Source of the DNA: Acidimicrobiia bacterium
GTDB taxonomy: Bacteria > Actinomycetota > Acidimicrobiia > Spongiisociales > ZC4RG35
DNA: 6,361 nt
Direction of reading: 5' to 3'
Assembly: GCA_025929005.1 (NCBI GenBank)
Contig: JAICND010000095.1
Span: forward strand, 1 to 6,361
Shown: one piece after another, positions 1-6,104 of the stretch
How positions within the stretch are numbered: position 1 is the stretch's first letter
Layout of the letters: the number at the start of each line of letters is the position of its first letter
Translations under genes and position numbers: made by a program
Notes under the pieces: model-generated
Databases searched by the model: none
Seen by the model: the letters and a program-made list of their open reading frames with translations, nothing else
Told to the model about the DNA's origin: nothing

Positions 1-1378
1 GGAGACACCCCGCCACGAGGAAGGTATCGCCCAGACCGGCGACCTGGGCGCTGGGTGAGGCAGCAGTGACCCCTCCCGGTGGGAGCTGTCCGCCCTCGTA
101 GGAGCGAACGCGTGTCGCCCACAAGGTCCCCAAGGCTGCTGCTCCCGTGATCTGGCCGAGCAGGCGCGTGATATTGAGGAGGCCGCTGCCGAGGCCCAGA
201 TACCGCGGGGGGACCGAACTCATGATCGCCACATTGTTGGGTGACTGGAAGATCCCCATGCCGATGCCGATCGGAATGGCCAACGTCAGGTACCGGGGGA
301 TGCTCAGGTCCTCAGACAGACCGCTGAGTCGGAGATAAGCAACGGTAAGGATTACGAGGCCGGTCATGGCTACCCGGCGCACCCCAACTCGATCGGAGAG
401 GTTCCCGGCCAGGGGGGCAACCACTCCGAGGGCAAAGGGGCCGGCCGCCATCACCAGACCCATCTGGCGGGTCGACAGACCGAGAACCCCTTCCAGATAG
501 AAGGGCATAAGCAGAAAGAAAGCGCTTACGGTCACAAAGGTGAAAAACCCCGTGGCAAGGCTGGCCGTGAGCCGCATGTTGGCGAAGAGGGAAAGTTCGA
601 TCATGGGATGGGGATGACGCCGCTCGATGCGAATGAACATCACCACTGCCAGCACCGAGCCCGCCAGCAAGCCCACAACGAGGACATCGTCAAAACCGCG
701 GCCTTGGGCCATGGTGAGGCCCAGGGCGAATGCGAACAACGCCCCTCCCAAAACGGCCGCCCCTCTCAGGTCAAACCTTTGTCCCGGGTGGGGAGGCGTC
801 TCCGGAACGTGGCGCCAGGCAAGGAGGACACCGGCGACTCCCACCGGCAGGTTCACCCAGAAGATCGACCTCCACGAAAACGTCGACAGGAGGATCCCGC
901 CCAACACGGGACCGGTCACGACCCCAAGCGAGACAGCTGTTCCGATCCAGCCCATCGCCCGGCCCCTTTCCTGGGACGGAAACGCTTCCGTGAGAATGGC
1001 GACGCCGAGCGAAAGGATCATGGTGGCACCGACTGCCTGGATGACCCTGAAAGCTATGAGCCACTCGACTCCCGGAGCCAGGCCGCAGAGCACCGAGGCG
1101 AGGGTGAAGGCCGCCATCCCGGCGACGTAGATCCGTTTCTTCCCCACAACGTCGCCTAGGCGTCCTACTCCGAGGCTAAGGGCGGCCAGCGTCAGCAAGT
1201 ACGCGAGCGCCACCCACTGCACAACCGCAAACGATGTATCGAACTCATCCACGAGCGTCGGAAGAGCGATGTTGACGATGCTCCCATCGATCGTGGCCAG
1301 CAGCACTCCCGCGGCCACGGTGCCGAACACCCACCACTTCTGCGAAAATCGGTCAACCTCAGGGGCTTGAGGTTCCAT
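1..1378 (-). CDS. DHA2-family (EmrB/QacA-type) MFS drug exporter, 3' end cut off by the window
   Basis: This gene encodes an integral membrane antiporter of the 14-helix DHA2 group, expected to export drugs or other small molecules in exchange for protons. I read 459 codons from ATG at 1378 down to the left edge with no stop, so the C-terminus is missing; the usual family length is about 470-520 residues. Visible landmarks are DGSIVNIALP at residues 31-40 (DHA2 helix 1 motif), GRLGDVVGKKR at 72-82 (MFS motif A), R111 with VIQAVG (motif B), LGVVTGPVLGG at 151-161 (antiporter motif C) and a second A-like loop, GNLSDRVGVRR, at 325-335. The start is fixed by the in-frame stop of the preceding gene three codons upstream; no clear SD is visible, so translation may be coupled to that gene. 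It is probably the third gene of a leftward operon. The substrate cannot be inferred. Confidence 0.93.
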   Translation of the reverse strand, partial: MEPQAPEVDRFSQKWWVFGTVAAGVLLATIDGSIVNIALPTLVDEFDTSFAVVQWVALAYLLTLAALSLGVGRLGDVVGKKRIYVAGMAAFTLASVLCGLAPGVEWLIAFRVIQAVGATMILSLGVAILTEAFPSQERGRAMGWIGTAVSLGVVTGPVLGGILLSTFSWRSIFWVNLPVGVAGVLLAWRHVPETPPHPGQRFDLRGAAVLGGALFAFALGLTMAQGRGFDDVLVVGLLAGSVLAVVMFIRIERRHPHPMIELSLFANMRLTASLATGFFTFVTVSAFFLLMPFYLEGVLGLSTRQMGLVMAAGPFALGVVAPLAGNLSDRVGVRRVAMTGLVILTVAYLRLSGLSEDLSIPRYLTLAIPIGIGMGIFQSPNNVAIMSSVPPRYLGLGSGLLNITRLLGQITGAAALGTLWATRVRSYEGGQLPPGGVTAASPSAQVAGLGDTFLVAGCL

Positions 1379-1384
1379 AGGCGA

Positions 1385-1594
1385 TCAGGCTGACCGCAAG
1401 GCGGTGATCTGATCGAGGAGACGGGTGGCCGCGCCAGCTACGTCGGCGACGGCGTGATCGAAGGCATCCTGGTTGCGCTTGGAAGGCTGACGAAAGCCCG
1501 AGATCTTTCGGACGAACTGCAGAGCGGCGGCCTCGATCTCGGCCGGAGTTGCTACCTCAGTTCCTTCGCGGAGTTGTTTGATCGACCTGCACAT
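1385..1594 (-). CDS. DUF2277 family small protein
   Basis: This 69-residue protein is of unknown function. It matches the DUF2277 family as I know it: it begins MCRSIKQL (family pattern MCRxIKxL), then has an acidic helix-forming stretch (PAEIEAAALQFVRKISG, about residues 17-33), a basic segment with PSKRNQDAFDHAV, and a leucine-rich C-terminal helix ending near ITALRSA. Its length is typical of the family. There is no signal peptide or membrane helix, so it should be cytoplasmic. It lies between two MFS exporter genes, 9 bp after the upstream one and 6 bp before the downstream one, so it is almost certainly co-transcribed with them. The upstream sequence has only a weak G-rich SD candidate. 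The invariant Cys-Arg at positions 2-3 could bind metal or act as a redox site, but that is speculation. Confidence 0.85.
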   Translation of the reverse strand: MCRSIKQLREGTEVATPAEIEAAALQFVRKISGFRQPSKRNQDAFDHAVADVAGAATRLLDQITALRSA

Positions 1595-1603
1595 GGCCCC
1601 AGC

Positions 1604-2794
1604 CTATGACTCCAGCGGAACTGTCTCATATCGACCGGCGGCGGAAATTAGGACAAGGCCCAATATGGCTAGCCCGATCACGTCGGCGATGAGGACCGGT
1701 TGCACTCCGAACCGAACCGCCAGGACCGGCACCAGGAGCAAGGGTACGAGTCGCATCGTGTCTGCGAGGGTTTGACTGGTCGCCTGCACCCGCCCCGTAA
1801 GTTCGTGCGGGGTCCGGGTCTGCAGAAGCGTCCGATAGACAGGGACTAGAAGGCCGATCACCCACCCCCACAACACCGCGCCAGCCACAACCACCGGCAT
1901 GCGATTGGTTCCGACATACACGAGGCCAGCAGCGCCGTTGAGGGCCACGGCCACCGCCAGGCCACGAGTGCTCCGCCAGAACGGTGGGAGCCTTGGCACC
2001 ACCAGGGTGCCGGCTACGAGGCCGAGCCCAAAAACCGAGTTGACCCATCCCAACGCCTCCGGGCCCGTTCTCAGCACCTCTCGATAGAACAACGGCTCCA
2101 ACGCACTGAAGGCCCCGTATGCCAGCCACACGCTGGTACCCGCCAGGAGAACGAACCGAAGATCCGGCCGCGAGAACGCAAAGCGAGCTCCAGCGACGAG
2201 TTCTTCCCGCATCCGGGCGTGATTTCGATGCGTCGGCACCGGACGCAGTGTGATCCGGGCAACCAGGAGAGCGCCGATGAGGGAGGTGGCGGCATCGAGG
2301 ACGAAAATCGAGTCGAGGGAGACATACCGCACTGCCAAGGCGCCCGCCGCCGGGCCCATGATGAATGCCGCCCAGCCGGCTCCCTCCAGCCAGCTGTTGA
2401 TGCGAGCGAGTTCCGTCGGGTCGTCGGTCAGGTACGGCGCCAGCGAGGCCACGGCTGTGTAGACCGGGGCTCCCACCAGTCCAATGAAGAACACGAGGAC
2501 TGTCAGCTGCCGCAAATCCCCGGCCAGGGTGACCCCCAGGGCCGTCGGCACGAACGCGACTTCAAACCAAACCAAAACCCGCTTAGGCCCGAAGCGGTCG
2601 ACCAGATAACCGGACCACAACGAGCCCACCAAAGAGGCCAGTCCCAACGCCCCCATCACCACCGCCAATTCCGTAGCAGTAGCTCGGAACTCAAAAGTGG
2701 CTTTACCCCATATCCCGACGAAGAAGGCCGCCTCGCCTCCCACTCGGGAAACGAACCGGGCGAGGACCGCCCGGCCTAGTGGGGTAGAGAACAT
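1604..2794 (-). CDS. MFS transporter, MFS_3/EntS-like exporter
   Basis: This 396-residue protein is a 12-helix Major Facilitator Superfamily carrier of the MFS_3 group, which includes the enterobactin exporter EntS and macrolide-efflux-like proteins; it probably exports a small molecule using the proton gradient. Motif A is clear in the loop between helices 2 and 3 (GYLVDRFGPKR, residues 62-72). The group's conserved patch ELARINSWLE (128-137) followed by GPAAGAL (147-153) is present, as is the loop TPHELTGRVQ (328-337), where MFS_3 proteins usually have a P-x-x-x-x-G-R-V pattern. Length is normal. The ATG at 2794 gives the expected short N-terminus before helix 1; no good SD precedes it. It appears to be the first gene of a leftward operon with the DUF2277 gene and the DHA2 exporter. 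It is divergent from the ClC gene with only 23 bp between the two starts. The substrate is unknown. Confidence 0.9.
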   Translation of the reverse strand: MFSTPLGRAVLARFVSRVGGEAAFFVGIWGKATFEFRATATELAVVMGALGLASLVGSLWSGYLVDRFGPKRVLVWFEVAFVPTALGVTLAGDLRQLTVLVFFIGLVGAPVYTAVASLAPYLTDDPTELARINSWLEGAGWAAFIMGPAAGALAVRYVSLDSIFVLDAATSLIGALLVARITLRPVPTHRNHARMREELVAGARFAFSRPDLRFVLLAGTSVWLAYGAFSALEPLFYREVLRTGPEALGWVNSVFGLGLVAGTLVVPRLPPFWRSTRGLAVAVALNGAAGLVYVGTNRMPVVVAGAVLWGWVIGLLVPVYRTLLQTRTPHELTGRVQATSQTLADTMRLVPLLLVPVLAVRFGVQPVLIADVIGLAILGLVLISAAGRYETVPLES

Positions 2795-2817
2795 CTGCTC
2801 ATAAAACCTGACTACAA
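2795..2817. promoter_or_regulatory. 23-bp divergent start region between the MFS_3 and ClC genes
   Basis: Only 23 bp separate the ATG of the leftward MFS_3 gene from the GTG of the rightward ClC gene. The core is AT-rich (ATAAAA at 2801-2806, read as TTTTAT on the other strand), unlike the GC-rich surroundings, and offers a 4-of-6 match to a -10 box in each direction. No SD precedes either start. Any -35 boxes must lie inside the opposite gene. Transcripts could be leaderless or nearly so. The promoters themselves are inferred. Confidence 0.35.
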
Positions 2818-4941
2818 GTGGTTACGCTCGCCCGGCTTGTCGTGACCACCGTAAAGAGCCTCTTCAACCGATGGCGACACCTCCCCGCCGTCGAATTGCT
2901 CACCGAACGGGAGACCACCGGTCTGCTGGCGGTGGCTGCTGTGGTGGGGGCTGGGATAGGAGTCGGGGCTGCCGGCTTGGTGATCGTGATCGACGGGATC
3001 GAGCAGGGCTTTGCAGCGTTGGAGCGGTGGGCGGGAGGCTCTCGCTGGTGGGTCTTCGTGGCGGTGCCGCTGGGATTCTGGCTGGCATGGCTAGTGGCAC
3101 AAAGAGTGGCACCCGAAGTAGAAGGAGACGGAGTTCCGGAGGTGATCGCGGGCCTCACCATTCGCAGTGGCCGGATTCGGGGGCGGGTCGTGCCCGCCAA
3201 GATGCTGGCTACAGCCCTCACGCTTGGCGGAGGAGGCTCCGGCGGACGGGAAGGACCGATTGTCCAGATCGGGGCCGGCATCGGTTCAGTGGTCTCCCGC
3301 TTCTTTCGGATGGGGGAGGATCAGGTCCGCAGCATGGTGGCCGCCGGTGCCGGCGCTGGCATCGGGGCCAGTTTCAACGCCCCCATCGCGGGAATGCTCT
3401 TTGCCCTCGAGGTGATAATCGGCAGCTTTGCGGTACGCCACGTGTCGGCGATCGTTATCGCCTCAGTGGTGGCCGCCATCACCACCCGGAGTCTGGTTGG
3501 TGCCGAATTGACCTTGCGGGCCACCTCATACACCTTTGACGACTTCCGGCTGCTCTTCCTCTATATAGGCCTGGCCGTGCTGGCCGCCTTCGCCGCGGTC
3601 GCGTTCCTGAAGTTGATCGATCTGGCGGATCGAACCGTGCGCAAGCGGCCGATTGGGTGGCGTCGTCCCGTCGGCTTCGGCCTGGTCGTGGCCGCTATCG
3701 GCTTTCTTATCCCCGACATCCTCGGCACCGGACAGGGCTTTCTCCAGCGGCTCCTGTTTGAGTCCGAGGTGGCGGAGCAAGTGACGGGTTTTCGGGGTCT
3801 CGATCTGGCCGCCTGGTGGGCGCTCGGAATACTCGCCTTTGCCAAGCTGGTGGCGACGGCTTTCACGACTACCTCGGGCGGGGCGGGTGGTTCTTTCTTT
3901 CCGAGCCTGTTTATCGGAGGGGTGTTGGGAGCTGCAGCCGGACGTCTCCTCGATCCGATATGGACCTTCGGGACTCTGGAGCCTGGGGCGCTGGCTGTTG
4001 TGGGGATGGCCACGATGGTGGCAGCAGTCGCACGGGCGCCGCTCACGGCCATGATGCTCGTCTTCGAGGTCACGGGAGGGGGTGACTACGGGCTGATTCT
4101 GCCTTTGATGCTTGGCACGACCCTGGCCACATTTCTGGCTGAACGCTTCTATCCCGGCAGCATTTACACGTCGGCTCTCCGTCGCCGCGGAATCACGATC
4201 GCATCCCACGGAGATGTCGATCTTCTCGACACCGTGACCGTTGGCGAGGTTATGCATCGTCCCCACGTTGTTGCCAGGTCGGGCCAGTCCATAGGCGAGG
4301 TCCGTCAGGAGATGGATCGATACCGTTACAACGGGATCGTGGTGGTTCGCGGTGACGAGCTAGTCGGAATCCTCACGATGAGCGACATCGTCCGGGCAGG
4401 CGCCCGCGCCCATGAGATGATTGTCGACGAAGTGATGACCCGACGACCTGTCACAGTCACGCGCTCCACACAGGTGTCGCGGGCTCTCGAGCGCATGGCC
4501 AGCCTGGCAGTCGGCCGGTTGCCAGTCGTCGCCGAGGATGGCAGCGGCCGGTTTGAGGGACTGTTCAGGCGAGAGGAGGCGGTCCGTGCCTATCACCAGG
4601 CCCTGGCCGGTCGCACGGATCGAGAGTTAGTGCGGCAACGCCTGGATCAACGGACTGACCCCGGGGCTGGCTATTACGACTTCCGGGTGCCGACCGGGTC
4701 GATCGCCGACGGCAAGCTAGTGCGCGAGATCTCCTGGCCGGACGGCTCCACGCTGGTTTCGGTCAGGAGGATGCGGGAAGTCCTGGTGCCAACGGGCGCC
4801 ACCCGCCTGCAGGGCGACGACGTTGTGACGGCATTTGGGACGCCTTCGTCCCGCTCTGAGATGATCAATCGCCTCGATGCAGGTCTCGAAGAACCGACCG
4901 CCGAGGTTTTCCTCACTGATTCTGACGACGCTGAGCCTTAG
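2818..4941 (+). CDS. ClC-type chloride channel/transporter with two CBS domains and a C-terminal RCK_C-like domain
   Basis: This 707-residue ClC protein moves chloride or a related anion across the cytoplasmic membrane. The membrane part spans about residues 35-450. The three ion-path motifs are present: GDGVPEV (103-109), GREGPIVQIG (143-152), with E145 matching the external gating glutamate E148 of E. coli ClC-ec1, and GGSFFPSLFIGG (357-368). Y424 in DYGLILP matches the chloride-coordinating Y445. At the position of the internal proton glutamate E203 there is V199 (FALEV), and at the filter serine S107 there is D104. After the membrane part come CBS1 (about 474-528, with the nucleotide-site pattern T520-M-S-D523), CBS2 (about 534-592, where that pattern is replaced by RREE) and an RCK_C/TrkA_C-like domain (about 613-680). 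The soluble tail suggests gating by a nucleotide or other ligand. GTG at 2818 is the start used here, with no clear SD; a GTG at 2842 is an alternative. It leads a rightward unit with the next gene 12 bp away. Confidence 0.95.
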   Translation: MVTLARLVVTTVKSLFNRWRHLPAVELLTERETTGLLAVAAVVGAGIGVGAAGLVIVIDGIEQGFAALERWAGGSRWWVFVAVPLGFWLAWLVAQRVAPEVEGDGVPEVIAGLTIRSGRIRGRVVPAKMLATALTLGGGGSGGREGPIVQIGAGIGSVVSRFFRMGEDQVRSMVAAGAGAGIGASFNAPIAGMLFALEVIIGSFAVRHVSAIVIASVVAAITTRSLVGAELTLRATSYTFDDFRLLFLYIGLAVLAAFAAVAFLKLIDLADRTVRKRPIGWRRPVGFGLVVAAIGFLIPDILGTGQGFLQRLLFESEVAEQVTGFRGLDLAAWWALGILAFAKLVATAFTTTSGGAGGSFFPSLFIGGVLGAAAGRLLDPIWTFGTLEPGALAVVGMATMVAAVARAPLTAMMLVFEVTGGGDYGLILPLMLGTTLATFLAERFYPGSIYTSALRRRGITIASHGDVDLLDTVTVGEVMHRPHVVARSGQSIGEVRQEMDRYRYNGIVVVRGDELVGILTMSDIVRAGARAHEMIVDEVMTRRPVTVTRSTQVSRALERMASLAVGRLPVVAEDGSGRFEGLFRREEAVRAYHQALAGRTDRELVRQRLDQRTDPGAGYYDFRVPTGSIADGKLVREISWPDGSTLVSVRRMREVLVPTGATRLQGDDVVTAFGTPSSRSEMINRLDAGLEEPTAEVFLTDSDDAEP

Positions 4942-4944
4942 TAT
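4939..4944 (+). promoter_or_regulatory. Possible -10 box (TAGTAT) for the Mrr-like gene
   Basis: TAGTAT overlaps the stop codon of the ClC gene and fits the TAnnnT -10 pattern. Its predicted transcription start falls at or just before the ATG at 4954, which would give a leaderless message. The 12-bp gap between the genes (4942-4953) is pyrimidine-rich and has no SD, which agrees with either leaderless translation or coupling to ClC translation. No convincing -35 box is visible, so this is tentative. Confidence 0.22.
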
Positions 4945-4953
4945 TCCTTCCAT

Positions 4954-5910
4954 ATGCCAGCAGGACAGGCTTTCATCGTCGCCGCCGTCATACTCATCGT
5001 GGTTGCGGTGGTTCTCAGTCGCCGCCGTCAGGCTTTGCGAGCCGAGTTGGGAATCGAGGCGCCGGAGAAGAAACGGAAAGCTGCCCCGGCGGCTCCCCAG
5101 GTCGCAATGGAGATTGACCACGCTCGCCCCGTCGTGGCGGACTTTCAGATCGACGGCGGGACCGCCGTAGTTCGATTCGATGTTCCCTATCCGACTGGAG
5201 GGGACGAGGTCCTTGCGGAACTGTTGATGGGCGAAGCCATCGAGGTGGTGCGGGAGCGTCGGCATCACTTGCCGATGCCGAGCCTCGCTCAGGTGGTGGC
5301 GTTGGCCGGACGGGGCGAAACCATCGAGGTGGGACGCACCAGGCTCGACACCCCCGGACAACTTCCGCCCAAGCTCGACCGGATGAGCATCCTCAACCTG
5401 TCGGTCCTTGGTCGTGACCCCTTGCAACAGTCCTTCTCGGACGAGGCGGCCCCTGAGATCGCACCGAGCACGATGGGCCGGGAGCGTCGCGACGAACTCA
5501 AGCCCCTCATCGACGAACTGCGACTGCCCAAAGCGATCGACACTGGTCTCCGGGCCCAGGGAGTGGATCCGGCGTCGGCGTCGGCCGGGGAATTGGTGAC
5601 CGGGGTGCTCAAGCTGTTCGGATATCAAATCAGTCCAGCTGGAATGTCGGGGTGGGTGGCTAACAAGGGCGGCGAGCGGACCTACATCGTGGAAGATCGC
5701 TACAAGCCAGGCGACCATCCCGAACTTGACGATTCAGTGATCCGCCGATTCATGGTGGAGTTCTCCACCACCGGTGCCAGCCGGGGTCTGCTCGTTTCAG
5801 AGAAGTACGGACCCTTCGACGTCTACATGCTCGAGCGTCGTGAGCCCCGGGTACGGTTCATTACCCGGGAAAGGATCCAAAAGCTGATCGACTCGATGGC
5901 GATCTCCTGA
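4954..5910 (+). CDS. Single-pass membrane protein with a degenerate Mrr-like (PD-(D/E)XK fold) C-terminal domain
   Basis: I do not recognise this 318-residue protein as a named gene. Residues about 4-22 form one hydrophobic helix followed by RRR (23-25), so the rest should be cytoplasmic. A Lys/Ala/Pro-rich linker (about 34-49) leads to a middle region (50-200) that I cannot assign; it contains a beta-like stretch near 61-78 and a helical stretch near 83-103. The C-terminal part (about 212-313) resembles the Mrr/restriction-endonuclease-like fold: LFGYQIS (221-227), KGGERTYIVEDRYKPG (238-253), an amphipathic helix with VIRRFM (262-267), GASRGLLVSEKYG (274-286) and a closing RITRERIQKLID-like helix (304-313). 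The catalytic pattern looks broken: no Asp in the segment 229-236 where Mrr has G-I-D, and EDR (247-249) where Mrr has Q/E-x-K. It may therefore bind nucleic acid or another ligand without cutting. It lies 12 bp after the ClC gene and has no SD. The gene call is secure; the fold assignment is moderate. Confidence 0.8.
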   Translation: MPAGQAFIVAAVILIVVAVVLSRRRQALRAELGIEAPEKKRKAAPAAPQVAMEIDHARPVVADFQIDGGTAVVRFDVPYPTGGDEVLAELLMGEAIEVVRERRHHLPMPSLAQVVALAGRGETIEVGRTRLDTPGQLPPKLDRMSILNLSVLGRDPLQQSFSDEAAPEIAPSTMGRERRDELKPLIDELRLPKAIDTGLRAQGVDPASASAGELVTGVLKLFGYQISPAGMSGWVANKGGERTYIVEDRYKPGDHPELDDSVIRRFMVEFSTTGASRGLLVSEKYGPFDVYMLERREPRVRFITRERIQKLIDSMAIS

Positions 5911-5916
5911 GGTCCA

Positions 5917-5993
5917 TTCATTGGCGTCCTAGCTTCGCTCCAGAGATTCTTCGTTGGCACACCTACCGATTTCGTGGGTCACGCGCCAATGAA
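5917..5993. repeat. Perfect 10-bp inverted repeat with a 57-nt interior
   Basis: TTCATTGGCG at 5917-5926 is the exact reverse complement of CGCCAATGAA at 5984-5993. The interior includes the 4-bp hairpin CGTG-GGT-CACG (5973-5983), which ends right against the right arm and could stack on the outer helix. The left arm starts 6 bp after the stop of the Mrr-like gene. No target-site duplication flanks the arms, so a small mobile element is not supported. An RNA structure or a paired protein-binding site is more likely. Confidence 0.6.
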
Positions 5994-6007
5994 CGTCGGG
6001 GTCGACG
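5994..6007 (+). other. Short hairpin CGTCG-GGGT-CGACG
   Basis: A 5-bp stem with a GGGT tetraloop begins at the base directly after the right arm of the 10-bp inverted repeat. A stem of this size arises often by chance; it is listed because it abuts the larger repeat without a gap. Confidence 0.35.
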
Positions 6008-6071
6008 GTCAGGCAATGAAGCTTTCGAAGGCGAGCTTGGTCAAACCCCTAGAGGTACAAGTCCCTGCTGC

Positions 6072-6103
6072 GGCTAGGCTGGGCGGCAAGGAGGGCTCTA
6101 GCC
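6072..6103 (+). promoter_or_regulatory. Stem-loop holding the tatA SD in its loop
   Basis: GGCTAG at 6072-6077 pairs perfectly with CTAGCC at 6098-6103, extendable by one G-U pair. The SD (6088-6095) lies in the loop and the ATG at 6105 follows the stem by one base. If transcribed, this would display or restrict the ribosome site. A transcript starting downstream of the TAGGCT at 6075-6080 would lack the left arm. Confidence 0.3.
6088..6095 (+). promoter_or_regulatory. Strong Shine-Dalgarno for tatA (AAGGAGGG)
   Basis: A near-perfect SD lies 9 nt upstream of the ATG at 6105 and fixes that start. It contrasts with the other genes in the window, none of which has an SD this strong. Confidence 0.85.
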
Positions 6104-6104
6104 A

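Larger units (their letters stand above)
5911..6104. other. Non-coding gap between the Mrr-like gene and tatA, rich in inverted repeats
   Basis: No credible reading frame fills these 194 bp. The stretch holds a perfect 10-bp inverted repeat (5917-5926 with 5984-5993), a short hairpin inside it (5973-5976 with 5980-5983), another directly after it (5994-5998 with 6003-6007), a weaker pair AAGCT/AGCTT (6019-6023 with 6034-6038), and a 6-bp pair around the tatA SD (6072-6077 with 6098-6103). There is no T-tract, so it does not look like a standard intrinsic terminator. It presumably carries the tatA promoter and leader; a TAGGCT at 6075-6080 is a possible -10 box without a clear partner. Confidence 0.5.

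Noticed and set aside
608..1159. Plus-strand open frame of 183 codons opposite the DHA2 exporter
   Set aside because: The minus strand here encodes MFS motifs A to C in one unbroken frame; the plus frame is composition-driven.
2219..2779. Plus-strand open frame of 186 codons opposite the MFS_3 exporter
   Set aside because: Antisense to a well-supported transporter; Gln/Arg/Glu-rich translation without recognisable features.
3526..4266. Minus-strand open frame of 246 codons inside the ClC gene
   Set aside because: Highly charged, low-complexity translation opposite conserved ClC helices and the GSFFP motif; no domain visible.
4717..5718. Long open frame (333 codons) on the minus strand across the ClC tail and the Mrr-like gene
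   Set aside because: Its translation is rich in His, Arg and Gly with no family motif, and it lies antisense to two frames with clear domains. It is a by-product of high GC.
5917..5993. 77-bp element with 10-bp terminal inverted repeats as a miniature mobile element
   Set aside because: No target-site duplication flanks it (tcca on the left, cgtc on the right) and no second copy is present in the window.
6053..6070. Segment resembling a tRNA T-arm (GGTACAAGTCCC)
   Set aside because: The flanking bases do not form the 5-bp T-stem and no acceptor, D or anticodon arms can be drawn upstream.
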